Position numbers and translations under genes: made by a program. From assembly GCA_016081115.2 (NCBI GenBank), contig CM071935.1, forward strand, positions 53,306,680 to 53,370,679: a stretch of DNA of 64,000 nt, read 5' to 3'. The stretch comes from Rehmannia glutinosa (Eukaryota > Streptophyta > Magnoliopsida > Lamiales > Orobanchaceae). Shown here piece after piece: positions 63,168 to 64,000 of this stretch. The notes under the pieces were generated by a model. The model ran no database searches and was not told the DNA's origin. It saw only the letters and a list, made by a program, of their open reading frames with translations. Within the stretch, counting starts at the first letter, position 1. Each line of letters opens with the position of its first letter.

Positions 63168-63540
63168 TGTGACGTCCCTGGCCGATGAGGGCGGGGAGTG
63201 ATCGTCGGTGCAAAAGAGGAAGCACGGACAAGGAGTGGCTCTTGGCAGGTTTCTATGGGTAGGGAACACGATCCCACACCAGAAGAAGAAGGATTTTGAG
63301 GCCGCGTAGGTATAGGACTGTATAAAGGATTTGATAGGATCCACCCTTATTAATAATATGCATCTTTTCAGGCGCCATAACTTAAAAGATCCATAATCAA
63401 GCGTGCTTAAATTGAAGCAAATTTGGAATGGGCGACCTCCTGGGAACTTCCCAGAAGCGTGTGAGTGGGACAAAAGCACGCTAGAAAGGCTTGTGTTGGT
63501 TTGTGGGGACACTCGACGACCTAGAAGGCAGGCCGCTACT
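63168..63540 (+). mobile_element. Cassandra-type solo LTR with 5S-rRNA-like sequence
   Basis: 373 bases starting TGTGACGTCCCTGGCCGATG and ending GGCAGGCCGCTACT, with a perfect 5-bp target duplication CTATG (63,163-63,167 and 63,541-63,545). It contains the 5S rRNA internal phrases AAGCGTGCTT (63,399-63,408) and GGAATGGGCGACCTCCTGGG (63,425-63,444; the gene has GGATGGGTGACCTCCTGGG). Cassandra elements are non-coding TRIMs whose LTR holds a 5S-like promoter. No second LTR is present within the window, so this is a solo LTR. It lies inside the integrase of the surrounding Copia. Confidence 0.9.
63380..63460 (+). promoter_or_regulatory. 5S-rRNA-like RNA polymerase III internal-promoter region, partly decayed
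   Basis: The A-box-side phrase AAGCGTGCTT and the 3' phrase GACCTCCTGGGAA are preserved, but the middle (GGGCGAGAGTAGTACTAGG in plant 5S genes) is replaced by AT-rich sequence, so polymerase III activity is doubtful. Confidence 0.65.
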
Positions 63541-64000
63541 CTATGAGTGTACCTTCTCCAAGTGCAACAATTATTCCTATTGTTTATAGATAATTATTGG
63601 TTTTGCTAAGTATTTAATAAAGATGAAGTTTGATGTATTGCAGCATTTAAAATTTGGGCTGATAATGTTCTCTTTAAGAATGTTGTCAAGATTCATGCAT
63701 TCTCCAAGTTAAGGTGCTGCCAAAAGAGTGCTAAGATATATCAAAGGGACTTTGGACAAATATGTATGTTATTTAAGCGTGACAGTGAAATTATGGTCCG
63801 TTATTCTTATAGTGACTGGAACGGGAGCATTGATAATTCTATAAGCTATCTGGTTGAGAAATTTATTGACATAATTAGGGCAAAACCAGAAGGAAGCTAG
63901 TGTGATTTGAGTGGACAACAAGTCAGACATAACCATTTCCAACAATCTTGTCCAGCATGGCAGGCCGCCCAAGCAGTACCATGCCAATAGAGAATCTGAG

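Larger units (their letters stand above)
61370..64000 (+). mobile_element. Copia element remnant at right edge, antisense to VPS13
   Basis: Decayed plus-strand gag and pol: gag UBN2-like region (61,600-62,100; IPERFEHKC-like), zinc-knuckle area (CPHCSK and YRCGAHVKRV-type, 62,230-62,320), protease start (KGCTNHVTRC, ~62,470), GAG-pre-integrase (MENKTFYLD near 62,880; VSQFGKQCMLPFYDSNW ~63,065), start of the integrase core on both sides of the Cassandra-type LTR, then a jump to RNase H (AAKRVLRYIKGTLDKY ~63,717, then WVDNKS-type ~63,910). Most of the integrase and all of the reverse transcriptase are missing. It continues past the window. It probably sits in a VPS13 intron, because upstream exons must lie further right. 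Confidence 0.8.

Noticed and set aside
63380..63460. A genuine 5S rRNA gene
   Set aside because: Only the two ends of the internal region match. The centre is replaced and the 5' part of 5S is missing, and the flanks are a Cassandra-type LTR with its own target duplication.
63018..63512. A 164-codon minus-strand open frame
   Set aside because: It lies across the Cassandra-type LTR and a Copia remnant on the opposite strand and resembles no protein.

Overview
This window looks like nuclear DNA from a flowering plant, probably a eudicot. The evidence is a very large split gene with GT-AG introns, AT-rich introns and intergenic DNA, and plant-type transposable elements of many kinds: a Mutator-like element with a Ulp1 cargo gene, a Sirevirus-like Copia element, other Copia remnants, TRIM elements, a Cassandra-type solo LTR and MITEs. 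I cannot place the species.

Layout. 1-3.6 kb is AT-rich DNA without a supportable gene, with a T-rich simple-repeat field. 3.6-6.24 kb (+) is a broken Mutator-like (MULE) transposase. Facing it on the minus strand is a DUF1985/Ulp1-like protease gene of the kind MULEs carry. It is now split into a 5' half at about 24.06-21.63 kb and a 3' half at 7.45-6.66 kb, because a 14.2-kb LTR retrotransposon (7,454-21,624, minus strand) inserted inside it. That element has two LTRs of about 1.5 kb, a 5-bp GATAC target duplication, a tRNA-iMet-type primer site, a polypurine tract, gag, Copia-order pol, and a further 4.5 kb of coding-like DNA after pol, as in Sireviruses that carry an envelope-like gene.

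25.99-60.98 kb (minus) holds the last ~3,000 residues of a VPS13-family bridge-like lipid-transfer protein, in 36 exons that I could delimit by splice sites and reading-frame continuity. The amino-terminal ~1,000 residues, including the chorein domain, must lie beyond 64 kb. From N to C the visible part has repeating-groove segments, a first block of Vps62/DUF946-type beta repeats, a C2-like segment, the SHR-BD/VAB region, the VPS13_C region, a PH-like segment and a final beta-repeat block.

The introns hold transposons: a deleted Copia at 34.9-37.8 kb, a TRIM of 344 bp only 8 bases inside an intron at 46.48-46.82 kb, a second TRIM at 55.13-55.41 kb, two MITEs of one family (29.7 and 54.2 kb), a cluster of GTGTACCTAGGTACAC palindromes at 53.0 kb, and at the right edge (61.4-64.0 kb) a deleted Copia whose integrase is interrupted by a Cassandra-type solo LTR carrying 5S-rRNA-like sequence.

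The only gene that looks functional is VPS13. One exon junction there (56,550/56,312) does not keep phase. The remaining coding sequence is transposon-derived and broken, and in the Sirevirus-like element part of the damage may be sequence error.
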